Source: Desulfopila_A sp964446655
GTDB taxonomy: Bacteria; Desulfobacterota; Desulfobulbia; Desulfobulbales; Desulfocapsaceae
NCBI GenBank assembly: GCA_964446655.1
Contig: CAYUPL010000015.1
Location: 1 to 64,000, forward strand
Reading direction: 5' to 3'
DNA: 64,000 nucleotides
Each line of letters begins with the position of its first letter. Positions within the stretch are counted from its first letter, which is position 1. Position numbers and translations under genes: made by a program. Positions 17,296-25,747 of this stretch are shown here, in pieces. The notes beneath the pieces are model-generated. The model did not search any database. It had not been told where the DNA came from and saw nothing but the letters and a program-made list of their open reading frames with translations.

Positions 17296-18576
17296 ATGGC
17301 TAAACGTGAGACACCCTTGTTGGATCAATTGGAGACCGGTCCATGGCCGAGCTTCGTTACCGACATCAAGAAGCAGGCCGAAACAAAGCCTGAATGTTGG
17401 GATATTCTTGGTATTCTTGAATTGTCCTACAAGGATAGAATCACCCATTGGAAACACGGCGGTATCGTAGGTGTTTTCGGGTATGGCGGCGGAATCGTTG
17501 GTCGCTACGCCGACGTCCCTGAGCAGTTTCCCGGTGTTGAGCATTTTCATACAATCCGTGTCGCTCAGCCTGCATCGAAATATTATTCCACCGAGAATCT
17601 ACGTCAGCTGATGAGCCTGTGGGAGAAGCATGGCTCCGGTATGACAAACTTTCACGGTTCCACCGGTGATATCATTCTTCTTGGTACCCGTACGGAAAAT
17701 CTTGAGCCGTTTTTCTGGGATCTGACCCATGACATGGGCCAGGATCTTGGCGGTTCCGGATCGAATCTGCGTACCCCGGCCAACTGCGTTGGTATGTCAC
17801 GTTGTGAATGGTCCTGTTATGATACCGAAGAAGTGTGCCACCATCTGACCATTCATTATCAGGATGAGATTCATCGCCCGGCTTTCCCCTACAAATTCAA
17901 GTTTAAATTCTCCGGCTGTCCCAATGACTGTGTTGCAGCCATTGCCCGTTCCGACGTCTCCGTTATCGGTACCTGGAGAGATGAGATTCGTATCGACCAG
18001 GCCGGCGTTAAAGAATACGTCGCAGGAAACTACCCGGCAAACGGTGGCGCCCACAGCGACAGAGACTGGGGTCCTTTCGATCTGCAGAAAGAAGTTATCG
18101 ATCTTTGCCCGACGCAATGTATGTGGATGGAAGGGGACGAACTGAAAATCGATGACAAGGAATGTACCCGCTGCATGCATTGCATTAATGTTATGCCGCG
18201 CGCCCTGCGTCCAGGTCTTGACAAAGGTGCCACTGTTTTGGTTGGCGCCAAGGCTCCTATCCTTGATGGTGCCCAGTTCTCCACCCTGCTGGTACCCTTC
18301 ATGAAGATTGAGAAAGAAAATGAGTTCGAAGAACTCATCGATTTTATCGAGAAAATCTGGGATTACTGGATGGAGCAAGGTAAGAATCGTGAGCGTGTCG
18401 GTGAAACCATGCAGCGTGTCGGCCTGCCGACCTTTATCAAGGTTATGGAACTGGAACCCATTCCACAGATGATCAAAGAGCCTCGTTCAAATCCCTATGT
18501 CTTCTGGAATGAGGAAGAGGTTGAAGGCGGCTTCGAGCGCGATATTGATGAGTTCCGCGCTCGTCATGCAGCGTAA
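17296..18576 (+). CDS. dsrA: Dissimilatory sulfite reductase, alpha subunit
   Basis: The alpha subunit of the siroheme- and Fe-S-containing enzyme that reduces sulfite in anaerobic sulfur respiration. The siroheme/[4Fe-4S] region has CVGMSRCEWSCYD near residue 160, EEVC, and SGCPNDC near 210. A ferredoxin-like insert shows LCPTQC and then ECTRCMHCINVMP near 290. The length of 426 residues is slightly below the usual 437 or so. It is the first gene of dsrABD with its own promoter and a strong ribosome site. Whether the cell reduces sulfate or disproportionates sulfur cannot be decided from this locus alone. Confidence 0.98.
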   Translation: MAKRETPLLDQLETGPWPSFVTDIKKQAETKPECWDILGILELSYKDRITHWKHGGIVGVFGYGGGIVGRYADVPEQFPGVEHFHTIRVAQPASKYYSTENLRQLMSLWEKHGSGMTNFHGSTGDIILLGTRTENLEPFFWDLTHDMGQDLGGSGSNLRTPANCVGMSRCEWSCYDTEEVCHHLTIHYQDEIHRPAFPYKFKFKFSGCPNDCVAAIARSDVSVIGTWRDEIRIDQAGVKEYVAGNYPANGGAHSDRDWGPFDLQKEVIDLCPTQCMWMEGDELKIDDKECTRCMHCINVMPRALRPGLDKGATVLVGAKAPILDGAQFSTLLVPFMKIEKENEFEELIDFIEKIWDYWMEQGKNRERVGETMQRVGLPTFIKVMELEPIPQMIKEPRSNPYVFWNEEEVEGGFERDIDEFRARHAA

Positions 18577-18627
18577 TAGTGGAATTAATAACAGTAATTT
18601 TTAAAAACATATAAGGAGATTTCTATC

Positions 18628-19761
18628 ATGGGTTACAATCCAGAAAAACCGATGGAAGGAAGAATATCTGATCTCGGTCCACCACATTATGAGCAGTTTT
18701 TTCCGGCTGTCATTAAAGCAAACAAAGGAAAATGGCTGTATCATGAACTCGTAAAGCCGGGTGTGTTGATGCATAAGTCGGAAACTGGTGACGAGGTATA
18801 TTCAATTCGTGTCGGTAGCCCGCGTCTCGTGTCCGTTGAGTATATTCGAGAAGTTTGTGATATCGCTGACAAGCATTGCGACGGTTTCCTGCGCTTCACC
18901 ACCAGGAACAACATCGAATTCATGGTTGATTCAAAAGATAAGGTTCAACCATTGATCGACACATTGGCAAGTTACGGCAACGGCACCAAGTATCCTGTTG
19001 GTGGTACCGGAGCCGGTGTGACAAATATCGTTCATACCCAGGGTTGGGTACACTGTCATACTCCTGCGACCGATGCTTCAGGTGTTGTCAAAGCAGTTAT
19101 GGATGAACTGTTTGATTATTTCGGCTCCCACAAACTGCCGGCGCAGTGCCGTATTGCTCTGGCATGCTGTCTCAACATGTGTGGTGCCGTGCATGCTTCC
19201 GATATCGCCATTCTTGGTGTGCATCGTAAGCCGCCGATGATTGACCACAAGCGTATTACCGGTGTGTGTGAGTTGCCGCTGGCAATCGCTTCCTGTCCTC
19301 TTGGCGCGGTAAAGCCTGCCAAGGCTGAAGTTGACGGCAAAGAGATCAAGACAGTCAAGGTAACCGTTGAGCGCTGTATGTTCTGTGGTAACTGCTATAC
19401 CATGTGTCCGGCTATGCCTATGGCCGATCCTGATGGTGACGGTATTGCTATACTGGTAGGCGGCAAGGTTTCCAACGCGAGAACGACTCCCAAGTTTTCG
19501 AAGCTGGTTATTCCTTTCCTGCCGAACAATACCCCGCGGTGGCCTGAGACTGTAGAGGCCATCAAGAAGATTCTCGAGGCATATTCTGCAGATGCGAAGA
19601 AATATGAGCGTGTCGGTGAATGGGCTGAACGAATCGGTTGGGAGAAATTCTTTGAGAAATGTGATATTCCATTTACCGAGAAGAGCATCGACGATTATCG
19701 CCTTGCGTACGACACCTGGCGTACTACCACGCAGTTCAAGTACACGAGCCACATCAAGTAA
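18628..19761 (+). CDS. dsrB: Dissimilatory sulfite reductase, beta subunit
   Basis: The partner of DsrA in the alpha2beta2 enzyme. Visible features are GWVHCHTPATDASG and CRIALACCLNMCGAVHASD (siroheme-proximal cysteines, about 135-190) and a ferredoxin domain with CMFCGNCYTMCPAMP near 250. The length of 377 residues matches the family. It lies 51 bases after dsrA with a clear AAGGAG ribosome site. The DsrAB pair is probably of the reductive bacterial type given the following dsrD, which is absent from sulfur oxidisers that use reverse DsrAB. Confidence 0.98.
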   Translation: MGYNPEKPMEGRISDLGPPHYEQFFPAVIKANKGKWLYHELVKPGVLMHKSETGDEVYSIRVGSPRLVSVEYIREVCDIADKHCDGFLRFTTRNNIEFMVDSKDKVQPLIDTLASYGNGTKYPVGGTGAGVTNIVHTQGWVHCHTPATDASGVVKAVMDELFDYFGSHKLPAQCRIALACCLNMCGAVHASDIAILGVHRKPPMIDHKRITGVCELPLAIASCPLGAVKPAKAEVDGKEIKTVKVTVERCMFCGNCYTMCPAMPMADPDGDGIAILVGGKVSNARTTPKFSKLVIPFLPNNTPRWPETVEAIKKILEAYSADAKKYERVGEWAERIGWEKFFEKCDIPFTEKSIDDYRLAYDTWRTTTQFKYTSHIK

Positions 19762-19774
19762 TTAAGTGTGATAT

Positions 19775-19805
19775 CCGGACTGCACCGAATGGCGGGGCAG
19801 TCCGG
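19775..19805 (+). other. Hairpin between dsrB and dsrD
   Basis: CCGGACTGC (19775-19783) pairs perfectly with GCAGTCCGG (19797-19805) around a 13-base loop. No T-run follows, so it is more likely an mRNA stability or processing element than a terminator. Confidence 0.5.
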
Positions 19806-19846
19806 CACTGAGATGCTTTCTTCTATAATTCTTTAGGGAGATTACC

Positions 19847-20077
19847 ATGGCCTTAAGTAAAGATGAGCTCAAAGAAGCAATACTGGAGAAAGCGACTTCA
19901 TCTCCAAAACCACAGTTGTATATTAAAGACTTCTACAAATGTGATCCCGAGGCCAAGCCCCGAGAAATCAAAAATATTGCCAACGAGATGGTGCGGGAAG
20001 GAAAGTTGATGTTCTGGTCTTCCGGTTCGACAACCATGTATGCTGTTCCCGCTCGCATTCAGAACGAAGAGAAATAA
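19847..20077 (+). CDS. dsrD: DsrD winged-helix protein
   Basis: A small 76-residue protein. The sequence (SKDELKEAILEKATSSPKPQ then YIKDFYKCDPEAKPREIKNI) matches DsrD, a winged-helix protein reported to stimulate DsrAB-dependent sulfite reduction. It follows dsrB by 85 bases, with a ribosome site TAGGGAG. In most sulfate reducers dsrD directly follows dsrB, as here. A strong terminator lies 37 bases downstream. Confidence 0.95.
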   Translation: MALSKDELKEAILEKATSSPKPQLYIKDFYKCDPEAKPREIKNIANEMVREGKLMFWSSGSTTMYAVPARIQNEEK

Positions 20078-20114
20078 TAGTACTTTATTTTCGTTGTTCA
20101 TTTATGCTGCATTG

Positions 20115-20147
20115 AAAGTGTAGAGCCATCGGGTTCTGCACTTTTTT
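20115..20147 (+). terminator. Terminator of the dsrABD operon
   Basis: A 13-base-pair stem (AAAGTGTAGAGCC, 20115-20127, with GGTTCTGCACTTT, 20132-20144, two G-T pairs) has a four-base loop and is followed by T residues. It ends only 17 bases before the birA start codon. Confidence 0.85.
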
Positions 20148-20164
20148 GTTTCCAGGTCACTGCA

Positions 20165-20917
20165 ATGTCGCTTCATATCCATCAGTTTGATACGCTGCCT
20201 TCCACTAATAAAACAGCCTTTCAATTGGCTGATAGCGGCGCTCCCCACGGCGATGTTGTCCGCTCCATTAAGCAGACGGAGGGGCGAGGGAGGCTTGGTA
20301 AAAAATGGCAGTCTCCAGCCGGTAAAGGCCTCTATTTCTCGCTCATTGTACGTCCGTATCTCAGTCGAAACGATTATCCGAAATTAACAATGACTACCGG
20401 TGTGGCCATCGCTTCTGCGCTAAGGAGGCATTGCGGCAAGGAAGTTGCCTTGAAATGGCCCAATGACATTTTTCTCTCCGGGAAAAAATGTGGCGGCATA
20501 CTCTGTGAAGCATCATTGGTCGATGACTGCAGAAAGAATTGGTTTGCCATACTGGGAGTTGGACTGAATGTACTGACTGCATCATCAGATTTTCCTGAGG
20601 ATCTGCAGAATAGTGCCACATCCCTTTTCCTGGAGACCGGTACACGGTTTTCCATGGACGACCTGCTGAATCTAATCTGTACGGAAGTCTTGGCACATAT
20701 AGGCATCTTGGAGCAAGAAGGTTTTGCTCCTCTTCTGCAGCGGTGGAAACAATATGATTTTCTTACCGGAAAATCGTTGCAATGGTTAACGCATTCCGGA
20801 GAGGTGGTGCGGGGTTACTCTGAAGGTCCCGATGATTCCGGCAGGCTGCTGGTCAGAGATAAAAACGGAGTACTGCATCACGTGCTTTCAGGAGACATAT
20901 CTTTGGCTGGTAAATAA
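20165..20917 (+). CDS. birA: Biotin-[acetyl-CoA-carboxylase] ligase, without DNA-binding domain
   Basis: A 250-residue biotin protein ligase. The adenylate-forming motif is present as EGRGRLGKKWQSPAGKGLYFS near residue 40, with KWPNDIFLSGKKCGGIL near 98 and a C-terminal SH3-like domain. The N-terminal helix-turn-helix of E. coli BirA is absent, so it is a ligase and not a biotin repressor. Its ATG is 17 bases beyond the dsrABD terminator, leaving no room for its own promoter. Confidence 0.94.
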   Translation: MSLHIHQFDTLPSTNKTAFQLADSGAPHGDVVRSIKQTEGRGRLGKKWQSPAGKGLYFSLIVRPYLSRNDYPKLTMTTGVAIASALRRHCGKEVALKWPNDIFLSGKKCGGILCEASLVDDCRKNWFAILGVGLNVLTASSDFPEDLQNSATSLFLETGTRFSMDDLLNLICTEVLAHIGILEQEGFAPLLQRWKQYDFLTGKSLQWLTHSGEVVRGYSEGPDDSGRLLVRDKNGVLHHVLSGDISLAGK

Positions 20918-20937
20918 TTACGATAGTCTGCCGAAGA

Positions 20938-21027
20938 ACCGCTGCACATAGCATTTTCAGGCCATGCTGCGGTATGTTTCAGGGACATCCATCCTTCTAT
21001 CTCAGCTCAGCAGGCAAAGATAGAAGG
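20938..21027. other. Two hairpins between convergent birA and ahcY
   Basis: The first is ACCGCTGCA with TGCTGCGGT (one mismatch, 20938-20973). The second is CCTTCTATCT with AGATAGAAGG (20993-21027), a perfect 10-base-pair stem with a 15-base loop. Neither has an adjacent T-run, so termination is possible only in a factor-assisted way. Confidence 0.4.
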
Positions 21028-21082
21028 AATTAAGATGTTGGAAATGCAGAAAAATATGAAATAATATAACAGCAGTGAAAAG

Positions 21083-22381
21083 TTAATAGCGATAATAGTC
21101 CGGTTTGTAAGGACCTTCTATTTTTACTCCGATGTAGTCGGCCTGCTCCTTGGAAAGAGTGGAAAGATGGGCCCCAATCTTTTCAAGATGAAGTTTAGCC
21201 ACCATTTCATCCAAGGCCTTGGGCAGAAAATACACCTTTTTGTCGTAGCTGCTGCTGTTTTTCCACAATTCGATCTGGGCTAAAACCTGATTAGTGAAAG
21301 AGTTGCTCATCACAAAACTGGGGTGGCCGGTGGCACAGCCCAGGTTGACCAGGCGACCTTCCGCCAGTATGATTATCCGCTTGCCGTCGGGAAAGGTGAC
21401 ATGATCTACCTGGGGTTTAATATTGTCCCAGGGCAGATCCCTGATGCCGGCTATATCGATTTCCGAGTCAAAATGACCTATATTGCAGACGATGGCCTCA
21501 TGAGGCATCATCTCCATATGAGCGCGGCTGATTACTTTTAGATTACCCGTACAGGTAACAAAAATATTGCCAAGAGGAGCCGCTTCCTCCATGGTGACCA
21601 CTCTGTATCCCTCCATTGCTGCCTGCAAAGCACAAATGGGGTCGATCTCAGTTACATAGACGTTGGCACCCATACCCTTGAGAGCCTGTGCGCAGCCTTT
21701 GCCGACATCACCATAGCCTACAACAACCGCATTCTTACCGGCAATCATCACGTCTGTTGCCCGTTTGATGCCGTCAATAAGTGATTCCCGACAGCCATAA
21801 AGATTGTCAAATTTTGATTTGGTTACCGAATCGTTGACATTAAAAGCAGGACAAAGAAGAGTACCGGCCGTCGCCATTTCGTTGAGGCGATGTACTCCTG
21901 TTGTAGTCTCTTCGCTGATACCGATAACATGTACCATCTCATCCTTATATTTTTGATGCATCACCAGAGTGAGATCGCCACCATCATCAAGAATCAGATT
22001 GGGACGCCAGTTATCAGCCCCAAAGATGGTTTGATCTATGCACCACCAGAATTCTTCTTCACTTTCTCCTTTCCAGGCAAACGTGGGTATTCCGGCAGCA
22101 GCCATTGCGGCTGCGGCATGATCCTGGGTGGAAAAAATATTGCACGAGGACCAGCGAATCTCTGCCCCAAGAGCAACAAGTGTTTCCATGAGGACAGCCG
22201 TTTGTATGGTCATATGAAGGCAGCCGGCAATGCGGGCGCCTTTGAGAGGCTGCTCCTTGCTGAATTTTTCACGCAATGCCATAAGGCCGGGCATTTCGGT
22301 TTCAGCAATTTCAATTTCTTTTCTGCCCCAGTCGGCAAGGGCGATATCGGCTACTTTGTAATCGTTTGGTGATGTTGTCAT
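21083..22381 (-). CDS. ahcY: Adenosylhomocysteinase
   Basis: This 432-residue enzyme hydrolyses S-adenosylhomocysteine to adenosine and homocysteine, regenerating the methyl cycle. The NAD-binding segment VVVGYGDVGKGCAQALKGMGA lies near residue 220 and the C-terminus carries the conserved KPDYYRY. It lies downstream of metK on the same strand, 87 bases away, but a good terminator separates them. This pairing (SAM synthesis and SAH removal) makes a compact methyl-cycle module. Confidence 0.97.
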   Translation of the reverse strand: MTTSPNDYKVADIALADWGRKEIEIAETEMPGLMALREKFSKEQPLKGARIAGCLHMTIQTAVLMETLVALGAEIRWSSCNIFSTQDHAAAAMAAAGIPTFAWKGESEEEFWWCIDQTIFGADNWRPNLILDDGGDLTLVMHQKYKDEMVHVIGISEETTTGVHRLNEMATAGTLLCPAFNVNDSVTKSKFDNLYGCRESLIDGIKRATDVMIAGKNAVVVGYGDVGKGCAQALKGMGANVYVTEIDPICALQAAMEGYRVVTMEEAAPLGNIFVTCTGNLKVISRAHMEMMPHEAIVCNIGHFDSEIDIAGIRDLPWDNIKPQVDHVTFPDGKRIIILAEGRLVNLGCATGHPSFVMSNSFTNQVLAQIELWKNSSSYDKKVYFLPKALDEMVAKLHLEKIGAHLSTLSKEQADYIGVKIEGPYKPDYYRY

Positions 22382-22410
22382 CTATAAAACCTCTAAATTC
22401 AGAAACTACG

Positions 22411-22434
22411 AAAAAATGCAGCCTGATCAGGCTG
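22411..22434 (-). terminator. Terminator between metK and ahcY
   Basis: On the minus strand the perfect palindrome CAGCCTGATCAGGCTG is followed by CATTTTTT. It lies in the 87-base gap. The ahcY gene therefore needs read-through or a nearby promoter. Confidence 0.75.
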
Positions 22435-22468
22435 TACTATGGATTGTACTTCATTACAATATGTCAGC

Positions 22469-23632
22469 TTATAAGCCGGCGGCATCTTTCAACTGCATTG
22501 CCTTGTCGGTTTTCTCCCAATGGAATTCAGGAAGTTCCCGGCCGAAGTGACCATATGCGGCGGTTTTTTTGTATATGGGTCGAAGGAGATCAAGCTGCTG
22601 AATGATGGCCTTTGGTCTCAGATCAAAACATTCGTTGATGACCTTCTTGATATCCGTATCGGAAATTTTGCCTGTTCCGAAAGAATTGACATTGATTGAA
22701 ACCGGATTGGAGATCCCAATGGCATAAGCAATCTGTACCTCCACCTCGGAGGCAATGCCTGCAGCCACAATATTTTTCGCTACATAACGCCCCATATAGG
22801 AAGAGGAGCGATCCACTTTAGAGGGATCTTTGCCGGAAAATGCACCGCCACCGTGCGAGCCTTTACCGCCGTAAGTGTCGACTATGATTTTTCTGCCGGT
22901 TACGCCACAATCGCCGACCGGTCCGCCGATAACAAATCTGCCGGTGGGATTAATAAAATATTTGGTATTGCCGTCAATCATTTCGACAGGTAGAACCGGT
23001 TTAACGATTTCTTCAATAACGGCTTCCTTGAGATCCTTATAGCTGATGGATTCGTCGTGCTGGGTGGAAAGCACTATGGCCTCAATGCGTTTCGGACATC
23101 TGTCTTGATATTCAATAGTCACCTGACTTTTGGCATCCGGTCGCAACCAGGGAAGCTTGCCTTCTTTACGAACGACAGATTGCTGTTTAGTGAGTCGATG
23201 GGCGAAGGTGATCGGCATGGGCATAAGAACACTGGTTTCATCGGACGCATAACCGAACATGAGACCTTGGTCACCGGCACCCTGATCAAGATCAACGCCG
23301 CTGCCTTCATTGACCCCTTGAGCAATATCGGAAGACTGTTTGTCTATTGATGTCAATACGGCACAGGATTGCCAGTCAAATCCCATATCTGAGGAATCAT
23401 AGCCGATGTCACGGATGGTATGTCGAACAACCTCCGGCATATCAACCCAGGCACTGGTGGTAATTTCACCGGCGATTATTGCCATTCCGGTTGTCACCAT
23501 GGTTTCACAGGCTACCCTGGCATTTTTATCCTGCATTAAGAGAGCATCGAGAATAGCATCTGATATTTGATCGGCAACTTTGTCAGGATGTCCTTCTGAA
23601 ACGGATTCAGATGTGAAAAGATAGTTGGACAT
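22469..23632 (-). CDS. metK: S-adenosylmethionine synthetase
   Basis: Makes SAM from methionine and ATP. Signatures are SVSEGHPDKVADQISDA near residue 9, GDQGLMFGYA near 120, GGGAFSGKDPSKVDRSSSY near 260 and HFGRE near 355. The family-typical start MSNYLFTSESV is at 23632, giving 387 residues; an in-frame ATG 12 codons upstream is not used by homologs. The leader (23633 onward) contains a GCCTCC-GGAGGC hairpin, but no known SAM or SAH riboswitch consensus was seen. Confidence 0.97.
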   Translation of the reverse strand: MSNYLFTSESVSEGHPDKVADQISDAILDALLMQDKNARVACETMVTTGMAIIAGEITTSAWVDMPEVVRHTIRDIGYDSSDMGFDWQSCAVLTSIDKQSSDIAQGVNEGSGVDLDQGAGDQGLMFGYASDETSVLMPMPITFAHRLTKQQSVVRKEGKLPWLRPDAKSQVTIEYQDRCPKRIEAIVLSTQHDESISYKDLKEAVIEEIVKPVLPVEMIDGNTKYFINPTGRFVIGGPVGDCGVTGRKIIVDTYGGKGSHGGGAFSGKDPSKVDRSSSYMGRYVAKNIVAAGIASEVEVQIAYAIGISNPVSINVNSFGTGKISDTDIKKVINECFDLRPKAIIQQLDLLRPIYKKTAAYGHFGRELPEFHWEKTDKAMQLKDAAGL

Positions 23633-24097
23633 ATATGAACTCCAAAAGTATTTTATTGAGGTTTGCATGCTGGTATGGGAGATGCCTCCTGGAGGAGGCG
23701 TCTTCGTTGGTCATCCCTTCTAAGGGCACACCAATATGTCATTTGGTCGGTTACGCTTTCATGAAGATGTTTGAAAACGTAATCCTGCATGATAAAACAT
23801 TCTCTGCAATGGTGCCATCAAGAAAAGAGATTATGTTTGGTCTAAAGCTTTTTTTTTTGCTGGGTATCGCAGCAAAAAATCATTATATACGTCTTGATCA
23901 TATTTGCCGAATGATTACGATAGAGGCAGTTTGCCCTGCGCTATGTCTGCTCTGCTGCTGATACATAGAGTATAATTATGCGATGTTCCTCTGTTTTTAT
24001 TATGATTTTCCAATAGAATGACTATTGCGGGGGGCAGTGCTCTGCTGGGATGCCTATCTCTTGCCATGGCCCAAAAATATTACATTAAGGTTTTTTT
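23633..24097. other. Intergenic region between metK (-) and kdsD (+)
   Basis: 465 bases without a credible gene. It holds the metK leader with a stem of GCCTCC and GGAGGC (23683-23699) and an A/T-flanked inverted repeat (TTTTTTGCTG with CAGCAAAAAA, 23853-23879). No recognised riboswitch or tRNA. Divergent promoters are expected here, but no strong box pair stands out. Confidence 0.4.
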
Positions 24098-25069
24098 ATG
24101 TCCATAGAAGAAGCACAAAATGTTCTCCTTATTGAAGAGCAGGGCCTTGCCGCTGTTCGCCGGAAGATTGGTGCTGAATTTGACCAGGCCATTGAGCGTC
24201 TCCTGGAGTGTCCCAGTCGGGTGGTTATCACCGGAATTGGCAAGTCTGGTATAATAGGGCAAAAAATTGCCGCAACGTTGAACAGTACCGGGACTCCGGC
24301 ATTTTTCCTTCATCCGGTGGAGGCGATGCACGGTGATTTAGGAATGGTTGCTGCAACCGATGTGATACTTGCAATCTCCTATTCAGGAAAAACAGTCGAA
24401 CTCAATCTGCTGTTGTCTAATTTAAAGAAAAGGGGAGTGTCTATCATTGCCATGACAGGCGGGCGAAAGTCGCCGCTCGCCGCTGCCGCAGATGTGGTGC
24501 TCGATATAGGTATTCCTAAAGAGGCTTGTCCGCTTGGTCTTGCTCCAACTACCTCAACGACGGCAACATTGGCCATGGGGGACGCGCTTGCCGTTGTCCT
24601 CCTCAACCGGAAAAAGTTTGAGGTCGCTGATTTTCATCAGAATCACCCTGGAGGTAGTTTGGGGGAAAGGCTCAAGGTTCGAGTTGAAGAAGTGATGGTC
24701 ACGGGTGCAGGAGTCCCTCAAATAGTTGATTCTCAATCAGCTATCAAGGCTGTACAGATTCTGAATGAAAAAAATCTCGGTGCCGTGCTTATTGTTAACA
24801 CGGAAAACGAAGTGGTGGGAATCTTGACGGATGGCGATGTTCGCCGCTATATCGCCGATCGGGAAAGCTTCACCGGATTATCCGTTCGAGAAACAATGAC
24901 GCCTGATCCGATAAGCATAGAAGGAGATATGCTGGCAGCTGATGCCTTGAGTATCATGCAACGCCATGAAATTACCATATTGCCTATTGTAGACCAGCAG
25001 AAACGGCTTGTCGGTATGCTTCATTTACATGATCTTCTCGGCAAGGGAGAATTCCGTTTTCTTGTGTAG
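24098..25069 (+). CDS. kdsD: Arabinose-5-phosphate isomerase (KdsD/KpsF family)
   Basis: A 323-residue protein with an N-terminal SIS sugar-isomerase domain (ITGIGKSGIIGQKIAATLNS near 47 and HPVEAMHGDLGMV near 71) and two C-terminal CBS domains (about 205-262 and 268-323). The family converts ribulose-5-phosphate to arabinose-5-phosphate, the first step to KDO of lipopolysaccharide, which fits a Gram-negative envelope. No other KDO genes are adjacent, so it is a stand-alone copy. Confidence 0.93.
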   Translation: MSIEEAQNVLLIEEQGLAAVRRKIGAEFDQAIERLLECPSRVVITGIGKSGIIGQKIAATLNSTGTPAFFLHPVEAMHGDLGMVAATDVILAISYSGKTVELNLLLSNLKKRGVSIIAMTGGRKSPLAAAADVVLDIGIPKEACPLGLAPTTSTTATLAMGDALAVVLLNRKKFEVADFHQNHPGGSLGERLKVRVEEVMVTGAGVPQIVDSQSAIKAVQILNEKNLGAVLIVNTENEVVGILTDGDVRRYIADRESFTGLSVRETMTPDPISIEGDMLAADALSIMQRHEITILPIVDQQKRLVGMLHLHDLLGKGEFRFLV

Positions 25070-25244
25070 GATCAACCGGCCTTCAGTGAACATTGTGTGG
25101 AATTTTTATACAATAAAAACTATGTGAAAACGTGGGAAAGTCTTGCATTGCAAGGGAATCGACACACTATTTATGAGCGGTGTCGGATAGGAAGTTATAC
25201 AAGGTTGTCACATTGAAATAACCAACAGCAGAAAGGAGTGTGTA

Positions 25245-25439
25245 ATGTGTCAGGTAAGTGCGTATGTCCAAGAGGGAACAAAGGAAGAGCTGCTGAAAGA
25301 AAATGTTACTAAACTGGAAATATTGACCGGTGGGCTCAGAATGAGCACCCTTTTCGAAGGGACGGTCGATCTCCCCGATCTGGTGCTGGACCATATTGAT
25401 TTTTCGGCGGGAAAAGTTGTTTTGAAAAAGCAAGAGTAA
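25245..25439 (+). CDS. CooT-like small nickel-binding protein
   Basis: A 64-residue protein beginning MCQVSAYV, with Cys2 as in CooT, the small nickel-binding protein near CO dehydrogenase genes. The rest (TKLEILTGGLRMSTLFEGTV) fits the family's beta-rich fold. The ribosome site GAAAGGAG precedes the ATG by a proper distance. The gene is followed 20 bases later by a protein with a seven-histidine tail, which supports a metal-handling pair. No CO dehydrogenase or hydrogenase genes are in the window. Confidence 0.8.
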   Translation: MCQVSAYVQEGTKEELLKENVTKLEILTGGLRMSTLFEGTVDLPDLVLDHIDFSAGKVVLKKQE

Positions 25440-25459
25440 CTAGAGAGGCTACTTTAAAA

Positions 25460-25693
25460 ATGAAAGATATTGAAAAGCTGAAAACGTTATTGCCTCATTG
25501 GGTTGATCATAATGCCGGTCATGAAGCCGAATGTATCAAATGGGCCGAAATAGCACGACGGGAAGGCCTGGAGAAGGTGGCCGATTCCATCGATGAAGCG
25601 GTTAAGTGGATGAGAGAGGCCAACAAAAGTCTGCAAAAGGCCATCGAAGAAGCCGGCGGATCATTCGAGCACCACCATCACCATCACCACTGA
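25460..25693 (+). CDS. Small helical protein with a natural C-terminal polyhistidine tail (DUF8180-like)
   Basis: 77 residues, mostly helical (LPHWVDHNAGHEAECIKWAE, then a helix rich in Glu, Lys and Ala), ending GGSFE and seven histidines. His, Glu and Cys residues also occur in the first helix (H13, H17, H21, C25 by reading). The body resembles small DUF8180-type proteins seen near CooT genes, as I recall them. A role in binding nickel or another transition metal is inferred from the tail and the adjacent CooT-like gene. The two genes are 20 bases apart. Confidence 0.75.
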   Translation: MKDIEKLKTLLPHWVDHNAGHEAECIKWAEIARREGLEKVADSIDEAVKWMREANKSLQKAIEEAGGSFEHHHHHHH

Positions 25694-25747
25694 TACCCTG
25701 GCGGAACGTGTTCCGCTTTGGTTGGTGAAGTGCAGCTGTTGTTCAAC

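Noticed and set aside
23633..23760. SAM or SAH riboswitch upstream of metK
   Set aside because: The leader hairpins do not match the conserved bases of known SAM-I, SAM-II or SAH consensus as I recall them.
23635..23961. 108-codon open frame on the plus strand in the metK leader
   Set aside because: It has unusual composition (Cys-rich, no domain), overlaps the metK leader and has no good ribosome site, so it is a shadow frame.
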